From Stenomitos frigidus ULC18 (GTDB lineage Bacteria; Cyanobacteriota; Cyanobacteriia; Leptolyngbyales; Leptolyngbyaceae): a DNA stretch of 64,000 nt. Shown in pieces: positions 62,039 through 64,000 of the stretch (positions within the stretch are counted from its first letter, which is position 1; each line of letters opens with the position of its first letter). The stretch covers positions 124,001 through 188,000 of the forward strand of contig NZ_PVWK01000017.1 of the NCBI RefSeq assembly GCF_003003795.1, in the 5' to 3' direction. Under the pieces are notes generated by a model. That model saw nothing but the letters and a program-made list of their open reading frames with translations, was not told the DNA's origin and did no database searches. Made by a program: the position numbers and the translations under genes.

Positions 62039-62773
62039 ATGAATCTTCTTTTGCCTAATCAGGTTCGCAGATGTGGTTTTTCAATTATCTATTTACTACC
62101 CATAGTGTGTGGATTGCTTTTGGTAGAACCAGTCAAAAGTGCTCCATATTTAGAGTCTGGTGATAGTGGAGGAAGTGTAATTGAACTTCAGAAAGCTCTA
62201 TCTCAGAAAGGTTTTTATACCGGTTCGCTGGATGGATATTATGGTGAAGAGACTAAACAAGCTGTTATTAAGTTTCAGCAGGTAAATCATTTATCTCTAG
62301 ACGGTATTGCCGGGGGACAAACACAGTCGGTGCTTCAAGGTGGGTTGTCCCTTGCACCTCAGACTGTTGCTGCTCAAGCATTTAGCCAAGCAGGTGCTGG
62401 ATCTCCCGGAAGTATTTTTGCAGGTCTCAGTACCAGCGAAATTCTGGGTTTAATTACTTTTTCTGGAGTGATTGCATCAGTTGCCTTTCAATCAGGTGCA
62501 TCTAGAAAAGTCGGGAACCTGCCGTTCAAGCAACGATTTGAGCTTTGTTTCAGGGAGAGACATCTTGCAGATCTGGGGCTTTTCGATATAGATACACCAA
62601 AGCCTGAAATTGCATTGATTCACGAGAAAACTAAACTTTCAGCCAACAGCGCTACATCAACTGGCAACATCTCCATCACTGATCCTGCCCCTCCAAAAGG
62701 GGAGTATACTTATGTTGTTGAAGGTATATATAACGGTGAGAAGGTTACTCGAAAAGGAACATTTAAACTTTAG
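62039..62773 (+). CDS. peptidoglycan-binding-domain membrane protein
   Basis: A protein of 244 residues from ATG 62039 (an in-frame TTG lies five codons upstream). Hydrophobic segment GFSIIYLLPIVCGLLLVEPVKSAP is a signal peptide or anchor. SGGSVIELQKALSQKGFYTGSLDGYYGEETKQAVIKFQQVNHLSLDGIAG is a PG_binding_1 domain. A second membrane helix (about 145-160) and a short beta-like end (YTYVVEGIYNGEKVTRKGTF) follow. It may tether a membrane effector to the cell wall. The function is unknown. Confidence 0.75.
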   Translation: MNLLLPNQVRRCGFSIIYLLPIVCGLLLVEPVKSAPYLESGDSGGSVIELQKALSQKGFYTGSLDGYYGEETKQAVIKFQQVNHLSLDGIAGGQTQSVLQGGLSLAPQTVAAQAFSQAGAGSPGSIFAGLSTSEILGLITFSGVIASVAFQSGASRKVGNLPFKQRFELCFRERHLADLGLFDIDTPKPEIALIHEKTKLSANSATSTGNISITDPAPPKGEYTYVVEGIYNGEKVTRKGTFKL

Positions 62774-62784
62774 GATCGAGTAAC

Positions 62785-63753
62785 TCAGATTTCATGATTT
62801 GGAGTGTTACTTTGTAATCTGATCCCAACAATCTTTGAGCTTTTCACTGTTTCTGTTTTTTGTCCAACCTTCATGCTCCCTGATTGGGAATTATCAGCGT
62901 CGATTCCTACTACATCTGAATTTTCCAAAGTTCCGAATTCCATTTGCACTTCAGCGTTTATAGGTTCTTGCTGTGGATTATTCATATTAGAGGATAAATC
63001 TGATAATTGAAACTTTCCTAGTATTTCGAAAGCGAATGCGCTGGCATAATAAGAAGCCTTTTCCTGGCGAATCTGTTCTGATTCCAGAGAATCGTCATTC
63101 TTGCCTTCGATTAAGTCAGAAACTCCTCGAATCACGATCGCCTTCATCTCAGGATAAGCAAACACTGCACTCAAGAAGCCAAATCCTTCCATCTCAACTG
63201 CTATCGCATCGTTATAACGCGCCCTGATGAAGTTAAAAACATCTGATTCTTTCGAGGCAACCACCTTCTCCCCAGCAGCAATAGGACCTACAAACACACG
63301 GGGTTGTGAAGCTGGACTGCTGCTAGATAGCCGCCTTAACCACTCGCCTTTTCTTGCCTCTGCTCTAGCACGCGCCACTAATGCATGAGCCGATTGCCCT
63401 AACGCAGGGCGGGTGAAGAATTGTTTGTTTATCTTACCGGACTCATAACTATAAACTTGTGTCGCTGCCACCACATCTCCGATCGCAACGTCTTTGATGC
63501 CTCCCGCGATGCCCACAAAGAAAAGGATGTCCGGTTTGAAATAGGTGATCGCCCTTTCCGCTTCGATGGCGGCTCCCGCATTACCTGCTCCTACCTCGGC
63601 AATCCCGACTTCCCACACCTGCTCATTTTCGACGAATTTTCCTCGCTCGTAAATAGTTCCTTGAGGATGCATCTCCTCCTGAAGATCAATCAGATGGGCA
63701 CGAACCGCTTGGTATTCGACAGGAAGGGCGGTGAGAATAACGGCACGGGGCAT
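62785..63753 (-). CDS. nucleoside phosphorylase-like (PNP/UDP) protein with beta tail
   Basis: A 322-residue protein. Residues 1-240 have the MTA/SAH nucleosidase-like fold: AVILTALPVEYQAV, FFVGIAGGIKDVAIGDVV, GEKVVASKE, AVEMEGFGFLSA and IRGVSDL (catalytic Asp). The last 80 residues carry short strand-like repeats (MEFGTLENSDVVGIDADNSQSGSMKVGQKTE). This phosphorylase domain is a recurring effector in STAND-based conflict systems, where it may destroy nucleotides. Its end lies just 11 bp from the convergent gene. Confidence 0.8.
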   Translation of the reverse strand: MPRAVILTALPVEYQAVRAHLIDLQEEMHPQGTIYERGKFVENEQVWEVGIAEVGAGNAGAAIEAERAITYFKPDILFFVGIAGGIKDVAIGDVVAATQVYSYESGKINKQFFTRPALGQSAHALVARARAEARKGEWLRRLSSSSPASQPRVFVGPIAAGEKVVASKESDVFNFIRARYNDAIAVEMEGFGFLSAVFAYPEMKAIVIRGVSDLIEGKNDDSLESEQIRQEKASYYASAFAFEILGKFQLSDLSSNMNNPQQEPINAEVQMEFGTLENSDVVGIDADNSQSGSMKVGQKTETVKSSKIVGIRLQSNTPNHEI

Positions 63754-64000
63754 AGTTTTTCGTGATGGCTCTTTTTTCTTATTTTGACTTTTTTATCCGC
63801 GATCGCCCAGATTTCGATCGCTGCATCGGAATTTCCTGAGACCTGTTGCCTTTCAACAGAAAAATCTCTGAAAGCCTTACACCGTATACTCGACTTTAGT
63901 CATTTACGAGCTTGCTGGGTTGCAGCAGCATCAGGGTTTCATGGAATGACCGGGGATTAAAACCGGACTACCCATTTGAGGCACTCCGGCTTAACTCTAA
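63754..64000. other. window edge, upstream of phosphorylase gene
   Basis: No gene is visible in these 247 bp. Near 63945, ATGACCGGGGATTAAAACCGGACT loosely repeats the words seen before the two HTH-STAND genes, so another such gene could start beyond the edge. The promoter of the phosphorylase gene should lie between 63754 and 63850. Confidence 0.35.

Noticed and set aside
20859-64000. cas12k or another CRISPR effector as transposon cargo
   Set aside because: No protein of the right size or with RuvC-type motifs was found among the genes here.

Overview
The window is chromosomal DNA of a cyanobacterium, most likely a filamentous one. The octamer GCGATCGC (HIP1) is scattered through most genes, heptamer-type STRR repeats sit between genes, and several small protein families here are typical of cyanobacteria (DUF6464-like, ComFB-like, phasin-like, Cys-box proteins). 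No rRNA and no canonical tRNA gene was found.

Layout. 1-2.2 kb: the end of a NACHT NTPase and two small proteins. 2.7-16.6 kb: mostly housekeeping genes: a degenerate receiver protein, an MMPL transporter, AlkB, an orphan EF-G, a metallo-hydrolase-fold protein, thiD, the SRP RNA, a YciI-like protein, a 2H phosphoesterase, ribD, and a divergent pair made of an AtzF/GGCT-like protein and an M20 amidohydrolase. 16.7-20.8 kb: a Phd antitoxin, a ruined vapC and, starting inside that vapC, the left end and core genes (tnsB, tnsC, tniQ) of a Tn7-like transposon whose proteins resemble those of type V-K CRISPR-associated transposons. No cas12k, CRISPR array or right end was found. 20.9-33.4 kb: three STAND NTPases (HTH-NB-ARC-WD40, HTH-NB-ARC-TPR and NACHT-HEAT), an intact VapBC pair, small membrane proteins and a transglutaminase-like protein. 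33.6-36.9 kb: an RNA-processing locus of rtcB ligase, two tRNA-like Y RNAs and the Ro60 orthologue rsr. 37-43 kb: a tyrosine recombinase with a nearby core-site-like palindrome, an S9 peptidase and a membrane pentapeptide-repeat protein. 43-47.3 kb: a PglZ-like C-terminal fragment, a DUF262/HNH protein and a three-gene TIGR04255 cassette. 47.8-51.5 kb: a GC-rich run of mostly unrecognised minus-strand genes with a plasmid flavour. 51.8-58.2 kb: a five-gene operon of GHKL ATPase, two unknown proteins, a C5 methyltransferase fused to an EndoIII-like tail, and a Mig-type mismatch glycosylase. 58.4-63.8 kb: a NACHT-WD40 protein, a peptidoglycan-binding-domain protein and a nucleoside phosphorylase-like effector.

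From about 16.7 kb onward the window reads as an accessory and defence island. The strongest candidates for new biology are the GHKL/methyltransferase/glycosylase operon, the rtcB-Y RNA-Y RNA-rsr locus, the transposon core lacking Cas12k, and the uncharacterised cassettes at 45.6-47.3 and 47.8-51.2 kb. All assignments come from reading the sequence and from recalled family features. No database search was run.
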